64,000 nt of DNA, taken from positions 744,001-808,000 of the forward strand of contig NZ_FNJV01000003.1 of the NCBI RefSeq assembly GCF_900103125.1. Direction: 5' to 3'. The position numbers and the translations under genes were made by a program. The notes beneath the pieces are model-generated. The model made no database searches and was not told the DNA's origin. It was given only the letters and a program-made list of their open reading frames with translations. Shown one piece after another: positions 1-8,252 of the stretch (position 1 is its first letter; each line of letters begins with the position of its first letter). This DNA comes from Mucilaginibacter sp. OK268 (GTDB lineage Bacteria; Bacteroidota; Bacteroidia; Sphingobacteriales; Sphingobacteriaceae).

Positions 1-1224
1 AGGGAACGGCGTTGTAGTGATATTTTTGATCGGCTGAGATTTGATGGACGGGTTTTCGAGCAATGAATTCAGAATATCACTTTCGGTGATCTTGCCGATC
101 ACCATACCTTTTTGCGTAACCGGGATCTGCGATATATTGAGCGATTTGATGGTATTGATAGCCTCCAGCACGCTTTTTTCACAGTCGATAGTGATAATTT
201 CCTGCACATCCTTTTTACTGATGATATCAGCGGCGGTTAGTTTGCCATCCTTCAAGAATCCGCGGTCGCGCAGCCAATCGTCATTATACATTTTGCCCAG
301 GTAACGCGTGCCATGATCCGGGAAGATGATCACCACTACGTCGCCTTCTTTAAACTTGTCCTTCATTTGTATAGCACCAGCAACAGCCGATCCAGTAGAG
401 TTACCTGCGAAGATACCCTCCTTGCGGGCAATTTCACGGGTCATGAGGGCAGCGTCCTTATCTGTTACCTTTTCAAAATGATCAATCAGGCTAAAGTCGA
501 CGTTTTGCGGTAAAAAGTCTTCACCAATACCTTCTGTGATGTATGGATAGATCTCGTTCTTATCCATAATACCGGTTTCTTTATATTTTTTAAATACAGA
601 GCCGTAAGTATCAATCCCCAACACCTGGATGTTCGGGTTCTTTTCTTTCAGGTAACGTGCAGTACCCGATATGGTACCACCAGTGCCCACCCCTACTACC
701 AGGTGCGTAATCTTGCCTTCGGTCTGCTCCCATATTTCAGGACCGGTTTGCTCGTAATGCGCCTGCGAATTGCTCAGGTTATCATACTGATTAGGTTTCC
801 ATGAATTAGGCACCTCGCGCTCTAAACGCGAAGATACAGAGTAGTATGAACGCGGGTCTTCGGGCTCTACGTTGGTGGGGCAAACAATTACCTCGGCGCC
901 AAAAGCGCGCAGGGCGTCAAACTTTTCTTTTGATTGTTTATCGGTGCTGGTAAAAATACATTTGTACCCTTTAATAACCGCGGCTATAGCCAAACCCATA
1001 CCGGTGTTGCCCGATGTACCTTCAATAATAGTACCGCCAGGTTTTAGTTTACCGCTTTTTTCGGCGTCCTCTATCATTTTAAGGGCCATACGGTCTTTGA
1101 TAGAGTTACCGGGATTGGTAGTTTCTATCTTAGCCAAAACCGTTGCCGGGATGTCTTTTGTTACCTTATTTAACTTAACCAACGGTGTGTGACCAATGGT
1201 TTCTAATATATTGTTATACCACAT
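1..1224 (-). CDS. Cystathionine beta-synthase, 3' end outside window
   Basis: PLP enzyme of the cysteine synthase fold, expected to join serine and homocysteine into cystathionine in the cytoplasm. 408 codons are visible from ATG at 1224. The PLP lysine is K43 in NPGNSIKDR, the substrate loop GTSGNTG is at 69-75 and the phosphate loop GVGTGGTISG at 178-187. From about residue 340 the protein continues into a CBS regulatory domain (VTQKGMVIGKITESDIL at 369-385). The frame is still open at base 1, so the second CBS motif lies outside. There is no haem-binding N-terminal extension. O-acetylserine sulfhydrylase is the alternative; the CBS tail argues against it. Confidence 0.9.
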   Translation of the reverse strand, partial: MWYNNILETIGHTPLVKLNKVTKDIPATVLAKIETTNPGNSIKDRMALKMIEDAEKSGKLKPGGTIIEGTSGNTGMGLAIAAVIKGYKCIFTSTDKQSKEKFDALRAFGAEVIVCPTNVEPEDPRSYYSVSSRLEREVPNSWKPNQYDNLSNSQAHYEQTGPEIWEQTEGKITHLVVGVGTGGTISGTARYLKEKNPNIQVLGIDTYGSVFKKYKETGIMDKNEIYPYITEGIGEDFLPQNVDFSLIDHFEKVTDKDAALMTREIARKEGIFAGNSTGSAVAGAIQMKDKFKEGDVVVIIFPDHGTRYLGKMYNDDWLRDRGFLKDGKLTAADIISKKDVQEIITIDCEKSVLEAINTIKSLNISQIPVTQKGMVIGKITESDILNSLLENPSIKSQPIKNITTTPFP

Positions 1225-1317
1225 AATTTAAATATCTACTAACCCGGTATATTTAGCCGGATAACTCCCCAAAATTAGCTTTCTTAAACGATATTTTTTT
1301 AAAAAAGAAACATCCGT

Positions 1318-1435
1318 TGAGAATCAAGAGTCAAGAATCAAGATATAAGACTCCTGTTTTCATGCAAAAGACAGAAAGAATAAAACTAATATTTTTTCCT
1401 GTCTTGATTCTTGACTCTTGATTCCTGATTCTCAT
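1318..1435. repeat. Heptad-word inverted repeat
   Basis: Left arm 1318-1344 and right arm 1400-1435 are inverted copies made of the degenerate 7-bp word TCTTGAt/c (right arm) or its complement. The right arm carries one extra 7-bp unit compared with the left, which points to gain or loss of whole units. About 55 bp lie between the arms. Confidence 0.75.
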
Positions 1436-1518
1436 CCACACAAATTATATATTTTTTTATGGAATAGTTCATCAACCTGCATCCTTTAAGTATAACCCAA
1501 AAGCTTATATTTAAACCT

Positions 1519-1683
1519 ATGGTATCTACAACCTATAACAACCTATCCTTATCATTAAAAATAGCCATATTTATTTTATTGCTGATAGGTATTTGTGAAA
1601 GCCCTGCATTTTCGCAAAAGCTATTGAGTCCAAGCAGGCAGAGTAGTTATTATATCAGTAAACTATCAGCAGAAGATTGCTAA
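1519..1683 (+). pseudogene. Short secreted-protein fragment (54 aa)
   Basis: An ATG-started frame with a lysine near the N-terminus, a hydrophobic stretch IAIFILLLIGI and an AFSQ signal-peptidase-like end, followed by about 20 residues (KLLSPSRQSSYYISKLSAED) and a stop. It looks like the signal peptide and first residues of a larger secreted protein, with repeat elements beginning 40 bp downstream. A genuine small secreted peptide cannot be excluded. Function unknown. Confidence 0.35.
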
Positions 1684-1723
1684 ATTGTTTGTGAGGATAC
1701 AAACAACATGGGGTAAAAAACAA

Positions 1724-1810
1724 ATGTCATCTCGAACGAGGCACGAGGGGAGATCTTATACGTGAGCTATGCTAATCGTATAAAATCTTTCTCTACCGCT
1801 CAAAATGACA
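1724..1810. repeat. Hairpin repeat, GTCATCTCGA type
   Basis: Begins TGTCATCTCGAACGAGG and ends CGCTCAAAATGACA. Internal complementary parts are GATCTTATACG and CGTATAAAATC. Imperfect long palindrome related to the element at 11491-11610. Confidence 0.65.
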
Positions 1811-1831
1811 AGCAGGAAATAAATATAATTG

Positions 1832-1909
1832 TAGTCCTGAGCATAGCGAAGGATCTATTCCTCAACATATATATTGTGAATAGATGCTTCACTTCGTTCA
1901 GCATAACAG
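1832..1909. repeat. Hairpin repeat, GTCCTGAGC type
   Basis: GTCCTGAGCATAGCGAAGGATC is mirrored by GATGCTTCACTTCGTTCAGCATAAC with a short AT-rich loop. It belongs to the same general class as 10129-10203 and overlaps nothing coding. Confidence 0.5.
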
Positions 1910-1939
1910 TTTTAACTGGTCAATGGCCTCATGAATCAA

Positions 1940-2794
1940 TTAAAACTTCAAATGTTTAACCGTTAACCCGTTATTGATCAGTTGCTTTAACGATTCGATA
2001 CCGATACGCAGATGTGTTTCTACAAATTGTTCGGTTACAGTTGAGTCGCTTTCGGCAGTTTTTACACCTTCGGGTATCATCGGCTGATCTGATACTAACA
2101 GCAATGCTCCTGTCGGAATCTTGTTGGCAAAACCAGTGGTGAAAATAGTAGCAGTTTCCATATCAACAGCCATGGCGCGCAGATCTTTCAGGTACTTTTT
2201 AAATACTTTATCATGCTCCCAAACACGGCGGTTAGTGGTATAACAGGTACCGGTCCAGTAATCGCGGGAAAAATCACGGATGGTGGTTGATATCGCCTTT
2301 TGTAAAGCAAATGACGGCAAGGCCGGTACTTCTGGTGGTAGGTAATCATTGGATGTACCTTCGCCACGGATAGCGGCTATCGGCAGTATCAGATCGCCAA
2401 CGGCATTCTTCTTTTTAAGACCACCACATTTACCCAAAAATATAACCGCCTTTGGATGTATAGCGGTAAGCAGGTCCATCACAGTAGCCGCTACCGAACT
2501 GCCCATACCAAAATTGATAATGGTGATACCATTCGCTGTAACGCTTTGCATCGGTTTTTCCAGACCCATGATCGGCGCGTTGTCATTCCACTGCGAAAAT
2601 AATTGTATATACTTCGAAAAGTTGGTCAATATGATATATTCGCCAAAAGCCTCCAGTGGGCGACCTGTATAACGCGGCAACCAGTTAACCACAATGGCAT
2701 CCTTAGTTTTCAACCCTGATTTTACGGGTGAGTGCACTTCTTTTACTACCTGTGCATCGGTAGGATCCTTTTTTACATTCAATTGTTCATTCAT
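1940..2794 (-). CDS. amn: AMP nucleosidase
   Basis: Cytoplasmic nucleoside-phosphorylase-fold enzyme that would hydrolyse AMP to adenine and ribose 5-phosphate in purine salvage. The 284-residue protein is the short form common in Bacteroidota. Family signatures in order: FGMGSSV (95-101), FLGKCGG (119-125) and the base/ribose-binding VDMETATIF (210-218), followed by VSDQPM (234-239). ATG at 2794 follows an AT-rich leader without a Shine-Dalgarno sequence. It shares orientation with clpX downstream of it in the map, but a repeat and about 180 bp separate them. Another purine nucleosidase activity is possible. Confidence 0.88.
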   Translation of the reverse strand: MNEQLNVKKDPTDAQVVKEVHSPVKSGLKTKDAIVVNWLPRYTGRPLEAFGEYIILTNFSKYIQLFSQWNDNAPIMGLEKPMQSVTANGITIINFGMGSSVAATVMDLLTAIHPKAVIFLGKCGGLKKKNAVGDLILPIAAIRGEGTSNDYLPPEVPALPSFALQKAISTTIRDFSRDYWTGTCYTTNRRVWEHDKVFKKYLKDLRAMAVDMETATIFTTGFANKIPTGALLLVSDQPMIPEGVKTAESDSTVTEQFVETHLRIGIESLKQLINNGLTVKHLKF

Positions 2795-2800
2795 ATTTTT

Positions 2801-2896
2801 TTAGTTTACAGTTTGCAGTTGCCAGTTTGCAGTAAGCAGTGACATTTGGAGAAGAATTATCGACTGCTAACTGCCAACCGATAACTGCAAACTAAA
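2801..2896. repeat. Heptad-word inverted repeat
   Basis: The left arm is successive AGTTTAC, AGTTTGC, AGTTGCC, AGTTTGC and AGTAAGC units; the right arm (2862-2896) is an inverted version with ACTGCTA, ACTGCCA and ACTGCAA. It lies just upstream of the amn start codon and may form a stem in any transcript entering from clpX's side. Confidence 0.75.
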
Positions 2897-2974
2897 GTAT
2901 ACAACAAACCCCGGCGTTTCACCAGGGTCTGCAATTATTATAATAAAGATAGCTACTTAATTGATATCAAATTG

Positions 2975-4213
2975 TTACGCTACTTTTAATTTTTTCAGAT
3001 CCGATTTTTCAAACTTCTCGTGAGCATAGTCTAAAGTAACCTGCAGGCGTTTCACATCTTTTTTAGATGGAAACTCAAACATAGCATCTATCATGATCGC
3101 TTCGCAGATAGAGCGAAGGCCCCTTGCACCAAGCTTAAATTCCATGGCTTTATCAACTATAAACTCCAGCACTTCATTATCAAAATCAAGCTTTACGCCT
3201 TCATATTCAAACAGTTTTTTGTACTGTTTCAATAAAGAGTTTTTAGGCTCGGTTAATATGTTGCGCAGGGCATCCCTGTCAAGCGGGTTCAAATAAGTTA
3301 ATACCGGCAAGCGGCCAATCAGCTCGGGTATCAGCCCAAATGATTTCAGATCCTGCGGAGTAATATATTTGTACAGGTTTTTCAGGTCAACCTCGCTATC
3401 GTCACGTTTTAGTTTGTAACCAACAGTTTGCGTACGCAGACGGTTAGCTATTTTACGATCGATACCGTCAAACGCGCCGCCGCATATAAATAATATGTTG
3501 CTGGTATTTACGGTGATCATTTTTTGATCGGGATGTTTACGTCCGCCTTGTGGTGGTACATTAACCATAGTACCTTCCAATATCTTTAATAAAGCCTGCT
3601 GTACACCTTCGCCGGATACATCGCGGGTGATGGAGGCATTATCGCTTTTACGGGCTATTTTATCAACCTCATCAATGTACACAATGCCTTTTTCGGCAAG
3701 GGTTACATCATAATCTGCCGATTGCAGCAAACGGGTCAATATGCTTTCCACATCTTCCCCTACATAACCAGCTTCGGTGAGCACGGTAGCATCACAGATA
3801 CAAAACGGAACGTTTAATATCTTGGCCATGGTTTTTGCCAGCAAGGTTTTACCCGTACCGGTTTCGCCCACCATAATGATGTTTGATTTTTCGATCTCTA
3901 CCTCGTCCTTATCAATACGCTGGTTTAAGCGTTTGTAATGGTTATATACGGCTACAGAAAGTATCTTTTTGGCATCATCCTGACCGATTACATACTGATC
4001 AAGGTGACCTTTAATTTCGGCAGGTTTTAATAAAGAAGGTGCCGAAGGCGAAGCTTTTACCTTACGTACCTTTAACTCCTCAGCCAATATTTCATTAGCC
4101 TGATTAACGCATTTATCACAAATGTGAGCGTCGAGGCCTGCAATTAACATCAGGGAATCCTGTTTACCTGCACCGCAAAATGAACACCTGATTTCCTTAC
4201 TGTTCTTATTCAT
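2975..4213 (-). CDS. clpX: ATP-dependent Clp protease ATP-binding subunit ClpX
   Basis: AAA+ unfoldase that feeds substrates to ClpP. The 412 residues carry an N-terminal zinc-binding domain (C10, C13, C32, C35), Walker A GETGTGKT at 116-123, pore loop GYVGED at 149-154 and Walker B IVYIDE at 177-182. The stretch aligned with the ClpP-docking IGF loop appears to read VGY, a conservative form. Length is normal. The upstream neighbours on this strand are clpP and tig, the widely conserved tig-clpP-clpX order, here spread by noncoding inserts of 168 and about 300 bp. Confidence 0.97.
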   Translation of the reverse strand: MNKNSKEIRCSFCGAGKQDSLMLIAGLDAHICDKCVNQANEILAEELKVRKVKASPSAPSLLKPAEIKGHLDQYVIGQDDAKKILSVAVYNHYKRLNQRIDKDEVEIEKSNIIMVGETGTGKTLLAKTMAKILNVPFCICDATVLTEAGYVGEDVESILTRLLQSADYDVTLAEKGIVYIDEVDKIARKSDNASITRDVSGEGVQQALLKILEGTMVNVPPQGGRKHPDQKMITVNTSNILFICGGAFDGIDRKIANRLRTQTVGYKLKRDDSEVDLKNLYKYITPQDLKSFGLIPELIGRLPVLTYLNPLDRDALRNILTEPKNSLLKQYKKLFEYEGVKLDFDNEVLEFIVDKAMEFKLGARGLRSICEAIMIDAMFEFPSKKDVKRLQVTLDYAHEKFEKSDLKKLKVA

Positions 4214-4267
4214 CTGATTCGTTTGTTATCCAAAATTAACTAATTAGTGGCAGAAAAAAAAGTTTTG

Positions 4268-4381
4268 GGTCTGAAAGTCGATATGAAAGCCGAAAGCCGT
4301 CAAAGCCCAGACGCAAAAGCAGCTCTTTGAAACCCCCTCACTTCCAGACTTTAACACCTTTCAAACTCGTCGACTAACGAC
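4268..4381. repeat. Imperfect inverted repeat between clpP and clpX
   Basis: The left arm has repeated GAAAGCC/AAAGTC words (4268-4312); the right arm (4346-4381) has GACTTTAAC, CCTTTCAAAC and GTCGACTAACGACT. It touches the clpP stop codon and fills most of the clpP-clpX gap. Heptad periodicity is only partial here. Confidence 0.5.
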
Positions 4382-5110
4382 TTATTTATTCGTTTTTCCG
4401 CTGCCTTTTAAAATCTCGTCGACCATACCAAATTCTTTGGCTTCTTCGGCAATCATCCAGTAATCACGATCCGATGCATCCCAAACTTTCTGGAATGGCG
4501 CACCGCTATGATCGGCAATGATCTGGTACAGCTCTTTTTTCAGCTTGGTGATCTCATGGTAAGAGATCTCGATATCTGACTGCTGACCTTGCGCACCGCC
4601 CGATGGCTGGTGGATCATTACCCTGGCATGTGGCAATATAGCCCTTTTGCCTTCGGTACCGGCACATAATAATACCGCTGCCATTGATGCTGCCATACCT
4701 GTACAAATGGTGGCTACATCATTTGATATAAATTGCATGGTGTCATAGATACCTAAACCCGCGTAAACAGAGCCACCAGGTGAATTGATATAGATCTGGA
4801 TATCGCGTTTGCTATCGGCCGACTGTAGGAACAGCAATTGAGCCTGGATAATGTTTGCAATATTTTCATAAATGGCATCGCCCAGGAAAATAATACGGTC
4901 CATCATCAAACGTGAAAACACGTCCATCTGGGCCACATTTAACTGACGTTCCTCGATGATATACGGGGTCATGCCGGTTGGGGTATAAATACCGGATGGC
5001 ATTCTGCTTCTGTCAACAGCAGAAATATATTTATCTACATGCAGGCTGTTTAAACGGTGATGCTTAACAGCGTAATTTCTGAATTCGTTTTTATCGATGT
5101 TACTACTCAT
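4382..5110 (-). CDS. clpP: ATP-dependent Clp protease proteolytic subunit
   Basis: Serine peptidase that forms the barrel of the ClpXP protease. From ATG at 5110 (MSSNIDKNEF) it has 242 residues. The catalytic triad is readable as S142 in GMAASMAA, H167 in ARVMIHQPSGG and D216 in DRDYW. INSPGGSV (108-115) lies in the substrate-binding strand. The frame continues upstream only to a TTG at 5140, so the ATG is the better start. The roughly 50-residue N-terminal extension before the conserved protease core is longer than in E. coli. It lies between tig and clpX. Confidence 0.96.
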   Translation of the reverse strand: MSSNIDKNEFRNYAVKHHRLNSLHVDKYISAVDRSRMPSGIYTPTGMTPYIIEERQLNVAQMDVFSRLMMDRIIFLGDAIYENIANIIQAQLLFLQSADSKRDIQIYINSPGGSVYAGLGIYDTMQFISNDVATICTGMAASMAAVLLCAGTEGKRAILPHARVMIHQPSGGAQGQQSDIEISYHEITKLKKELYQIIADHSGAPFQKVWDASDRDYWMIAEEAKEFGMVDEILKGSGKTNK

Positions 5111-5237
5111 GGTTTTTGTTATGTTATTTTTAGGATGCAAGTGTTACTTGCGATAAATATAGTTTTTAGTTGAATATAATTTTAAACAGATAGTATGTAT
5201 TAAGTAAAATATTTTGGTGGTGAAGGCATCTTCTACA

Positions 5238-5334
5238 CGTCATTGCGAGGCACGAAGCAATCTCTATACTGTACAGAGCAGCTATACAAATCCGATCTGC
5301 CTGTGTAGAGATTGCTTCGTACCTCGCAATGACG
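5238..5334. repeat. GTCATTGCGAG hairpin element (copy 1)
   Basis: 28-bp terminal inverted repeats: CGTCATTGCGAGGCACGAAG and its partner CTTCGTACCTCGCAATGACG, each continuing through CAATCTCTA or TAGAGATTG. The short internal region is unrelated to other copies. It sits inside the tig-clpP gap. Confidence 0.85.
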
Positions 5335-5353
5335 ACTTTTTGCTTTTATACAC

Positions 5354-5380
5354 CAAAAGCAACCTTGTGAGTTGCTTTTG
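5354..5380 (-). terminator. Hairpin after tig
   Basis: Perfect 10-bp stem CAAAAGCAAC/GTTGCTTTTG with a 7-nt loop, 28 bp downstream of the tig stop. It could end or attenuate transcription between tig and clpP. The T-run is weak. Confidence 0.5.
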
Positions 5381-5407
5381 ATGTTTTGTACAGAAGTAAA
5401 AATGAGC

Positions 5408-6766
5408 TTATTGCTGCTCTTTTACCAGCTCGCTGAAATCTGTATAAAGGATATCTTTTTTATCTAAAGTGATTACGCTTTTGATATGATCAAATACCTT
5501 AAGCGCTTTTACTTCTTCAAATATCTTGTTAGCATTCTCTTTGTTTTGAAGATATTGTACAGTGTACTGACCTAGCTGCTCGTCAGGAATAGGCTGTGGG
5601 CTGTACATTCTGAATTGCTGATCTAAACGAACTTTTGCCAAAGCAAAAACCTCGTCATATTTAATCTCGATCTGGTTGTCCTTAATGATCTTGTTTTCGA
5701 TCAGGGTCCATTTCAGGTTGGTAGCAAAATCATTGTAACCACCATTCAATTCCTCGTCGGTCAGTTTTTCGTTAGTGGCTTTTAACCAGCGTTTCAAAAA
5801 CTCATCCGGCAGGTTAAAATCAACCTTGGCCACACTCGCTTTGTAAATATCGTCCTGTAATTTACGCTCTGAATCCTGAACCATCATGGTCTCGATCTCT
5901 TCAGTAATTTTAGCTGTAAATTCCGCTTCGGTAGTTACTGTACCTTCACCAAATAATTTGTCAAAGAACTCCTGGTTCAGATCGCTTTCTTCTAAACGGT
6001 TCACATTTTTAACCGTTAACTGAAATTTCGATTTTAACTCAGCCGCTTCGTCTTCTTCAATTTTTAATAAACCGGCAACCTTTGGCGCTTCGTTATCAAA
6101 AGCTTTCTGAATATCAAGCGTTACTACATCACCTTTTTTAAGGCCGATCAATGATTTTTTTATCTTTTCATCTTTGATCTGGTCTAATCTAACTGATGCG
6201 GTATTGCTTATGCCCCCCTCAAAAACAGAACCATCCGGAGAAAGCTGGGCCAAATCTGCGTAAAGCACGTCATCATCTGCCGATACGTCAGGATTTGTCA
6301 TTTTGCCATAGCTACGGCGAATATTTTTAATACGTGAAGCCAGCGTTTCGTCATCAACTTTGATCACGTACTGGGTTACTTTATCTTTTGATGAGAAATC
6401 AATATTGAACTGTGGCGCTAAACCCAGCTCGTAGTTGAATTCAAAATTATCGTTAAAATCCCAGTTGTATTCTTTCTCGTTATCAACCTTTGGTAATGGC
6501 TGACCCAATACTTCCAGTTTTTGCTCGTCGATGTATTTATTTAAAGTATCTGATAACAAGTTGTTGATCTCATCAACCAAAATACTTTTACCGTACATTT
6601 TTTTGATATGTGCCGCGGGCACCATTCCGGGACGAAAGCCTGGCAGTTTAGCCTTTTTAGCGTTTTCTTTTATGGCTTTGTCAACACGTGGCTGGTAATC
6701 CTCAGGGTTAATGTTGATCTTAACAACTGCATTCAGGGCATCTACTTTTTCCTGTGTAATATTCAT
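5408..6766 (-). CDS. tig: Trigger factor
   Basis: Ribosome-associated chaperone and peptidyl-prolyl isomerase that shields nascent chains. The ribosome-docking signature GFRPGMVP is at residues 43-50 when translation starts at ATG 6766 (MNITQEKVDALNAVV, 452 residues). An in-frame ATG at 6811 would add 15 residues (MATFQTIKLKIPGKK); the inner start fits the family's usual N-terminus. The middle PPIase region is divergent, as usual in Bacteroidota, and the C-terminal helical arms are present. First gene of the tig-clpP-clpX set, with a -7 promoter element just upstream. Confidence 0.92.
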   Translation of the reverse strand: MNITQEKVDALNAVVKININPEDYQPRVDKAIKENAKKAKLPGFRPGMVPAAHIKKMYGKSILVDEINNLLSDTLNKYIDEQKLEVLGQPLPKVDNEKEYNWDFNDNFEFNYELGLAPQFNIDFSSKDKVTQYVIKVDDETLASRIKNIRRSYGKMTNPDVSADDDVLYADLAQLSPDGSVFEGGISNTASVRLDQIKDEKIKKSLIGLKKGDVVTLDIQKAFDNEAPKVAGLLKIEEDEAAELKSKFQLTVKNVNRLEESDLNQEFFDKLFGEGTVTTEAEFTAKITEEIETMMVQDSERKLQDDIYKASVAKVDFNLPDEFLKRWLKATNEKLTDEELNGGYNDFATNLKWTLIENKIIKDNQIEIKYDEVFALAKVRLDQQFRMYSPQPIPDEQLGQYTVQYLQNKENANKIFEEVKALKVFDHIKSVITLDKKDILYTDFSELVKEQQ

Positions 6767-6844
6767 CTTTTTACCGGGTATTTTTAATTTAATCGTTTGA
6801 AACGTAGCCATAAAACCAATTCAGGCTATACAAATTTCGAGGCG

Positions 6845-6852
6845 CAAAAGTA
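6845..6852 (-). promoter_or_regulatory. -7 promoter element of tig
   Basis: Reads TACTTTTG on the minus strand, matching Bacteroidota TAnnTTTG, about 34 bp before ATG 6811 and 79 bp before ATG 6766. No clear -33 TTTG. It leaves either tig start usable. Confidence 0.55.
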
Positions 6853-6869
6853 TGAATTTTATTTTAAAT

Positions 6870-7859
6870 TTAATCACGCAATTCTGCCGGGGTAAATTTA
6901 TCCACCTTGTTTTTTACGGGCTTTATGGTTTTGATATAAGCATATATGGCCTCCAGGTCGGTAACCTTCATGGTACCGTATTTATACCAGGGCATAATGG
7001 TTTGAAACTCATTTGGTTTTATAGGGGTCTGTTGACGGGTGCTATCGGCATATTGTGTAAAACGACTTAAAAACTGGGCTTTTGTCCAGCTACCTATACC
7101 TGTTTCTTTATCAGCCGTGATATTGGCCGACCGTATGGTACCACCGTTGGGCGATGTATATTCATGTCCACCGGCAAATTCCAACCCTTCAATGATCTTA
7201 CCTTTGTTGGCCTGGCTGTGGCAATCTTTACAGGCTCCTATCCGCACCAGGTAAGCGCCGTACGCCAATGTATCATGCTGATCGGGCACCGTACCCAGCG
7301 TGGCCTTTGCCGGCATGGTATGCACCAGTATGTTTAATGGAAAATCGAGTTTACGCTCGGGATAGTCGGTCGTTTGTGGCTTAAGCGTGCGCAGGTAGGC
7401 AATAATGGAATAAACATCTTCCCTGCTCATTTTGGAGTACGACTCCCAGGGCATGATCGGGAATATAGCCGAGCCATCTTTTTTAACCCCGGTGGTAATA
7501 GCCCGGAACAGTTCACCGTCAGTCCAGTTTTTTAAATGGTATGGAGTAATATTTGGTACATAAACAGAACCCGGAAAACCCACATTGGCATCAAATTTTT
7601 CGCCGCCAGCTCCTAATGTTTCTTCTTTTACCGGCCCGGCCAATATGTTCCATTCGCGTTTGGAGTGGCAATCAACACAAGCTGTTATATGATTGGCCAG
7701 GTATTTACCGCGTTCAATACGCTGCGGGGTGGCTTCTACCTTAATATTTTCCGGATCGCCTACATTGGGCAAGGCCAGGGTAATATAGCTTATACCAGCT
7801 ACAACAATTAAAACAATGGCTATTACAATATAGCCTGCAAACTTTAAGATCTTTTTCAT
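6870..7859 (-). CDS. Membrane-anchored di-haem cytochrome c
   Basis: Electron carrier or dehydrogenase cytochrome subunit on the periplasmic side of the inner membrane. From ATG 7859 it has 329 residues: an uncleaved-looking N-terminal membrane segment (about 8-30), then two class I cytochrome c domains. The haem motifs are CVDCH (61-65) and CKDCH (210-214), and candidate axial methionines sit in IMPW (M136) and a second TIMPW near residue 300. The repeated layout suggests internal duplication. No oxidoreductase partner is adjacent, so the electron donor and acceptor are unknown. Confidence 0.85.
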   Translation of the reverse strand: MKKILKFAGYIVIAIVLIVVAGISYITLALPNVGDPENIKVEATPQRIERGKYLANHITACVDCHSKREWNILAGPVKEETLGAGGEKFDANVGFPGSVYVPNITPYHLKNWTDGELFRAITTGVKKDGSAIFPIMPWESYSKMSREDVYSIIAYLRTLKPQTTDYPERKLDFPLNILVHTMPAKATLGTVPDQHDTLAYGAYLVRIGACKDCHSQANKGKIIEGLEFAGGHEYTSPNGGTIRSANITADKETGIGSWTKAQFLSRFTQYADSTRQQTPIKPNEFQTIMPWYKYGTMKVTDLEAIYAYIKTIKPVKNKVDKFTPAELRD

Positions 7860-8004
7860 GAATAGGTAATAGGGACGCGGCAAAACTAATCAACTTTTTA
7901 AACTTATGATTAACCTTCTACACCGTATTTTCACCGAAAAATCACGCGTAGATTTACGTTGTTTCGACTCACCCCGGCATCGCTACATCTCCGATAACCA
8001 CACA

Positions 8005-8116
8005 CGTCATTGCGAGGTACGAAGCAATCTCTACATAGGCAGGGTAACTATTAAGGGTTTAAACTGTTCAATTTGCTCTGTATAGCATAGAGATTGCTTC
8101 GTACCTCGCAATGACG
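8005..8116. repeat. GTCATTGCGAG hairpin element (copy 2)
   Basis: Terminal inverted repeats CGTCATTGCGAGGTACGAAG and CTTCGTACCTCGCAATGACG with AATCTCTA/TAGAGATT extensions, nearly identical to the element at 5238-5334. The middle (about 55 bp) differs completely. Only the ends are conserved, as expected of a MITE- or REP-like element. Confidence 0.85.
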
Positions 8117-8126
8117 TTATTTTTTA

Positions 8127-8193
8127 GTTCCCTCTCCTTTGGAGAGGATTACTACATGAGGGCTTCGCCGTTTAGGTGAGGCTCTCCCCTCCC
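8127..8193. repeat. Hairpin repeat, CCCTCTCC type
   Basis: CCCTCTCCTTTGGAGAGG is followed by GGGCTTCGCCG, TTAGGTGAGGC and CTCCCCTCCC, making nested small hairpins. It is directly adjacent to the element at 8005-8116. Confidence 0.45.
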
Positions 8194-8202
8194 AAAAAAA
8201 CA

Positions 8203-8232
8203 AAAAAGCAGGAACCCTCGCTCCTGCTTTTT
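8203..8232 (-). terminator. Terminator of the GIN-domain gene at 8253
   Basis: GCAGGA/TCCTGC stem flanked by A and T runs (AAAAAAGCAGG ... CCTGCTTTTT), 21 bp beyond the stop codon. Usable on both strands. Confidence 0.75.
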
Positions 8233-8252
8233 ACAAAATAGTAAATACCTAT

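Noticed and set aside
1762-1959. Frame of 65 residues
   Set aside because: Covers hairpin repeats only and runs into the 3' end of amn.
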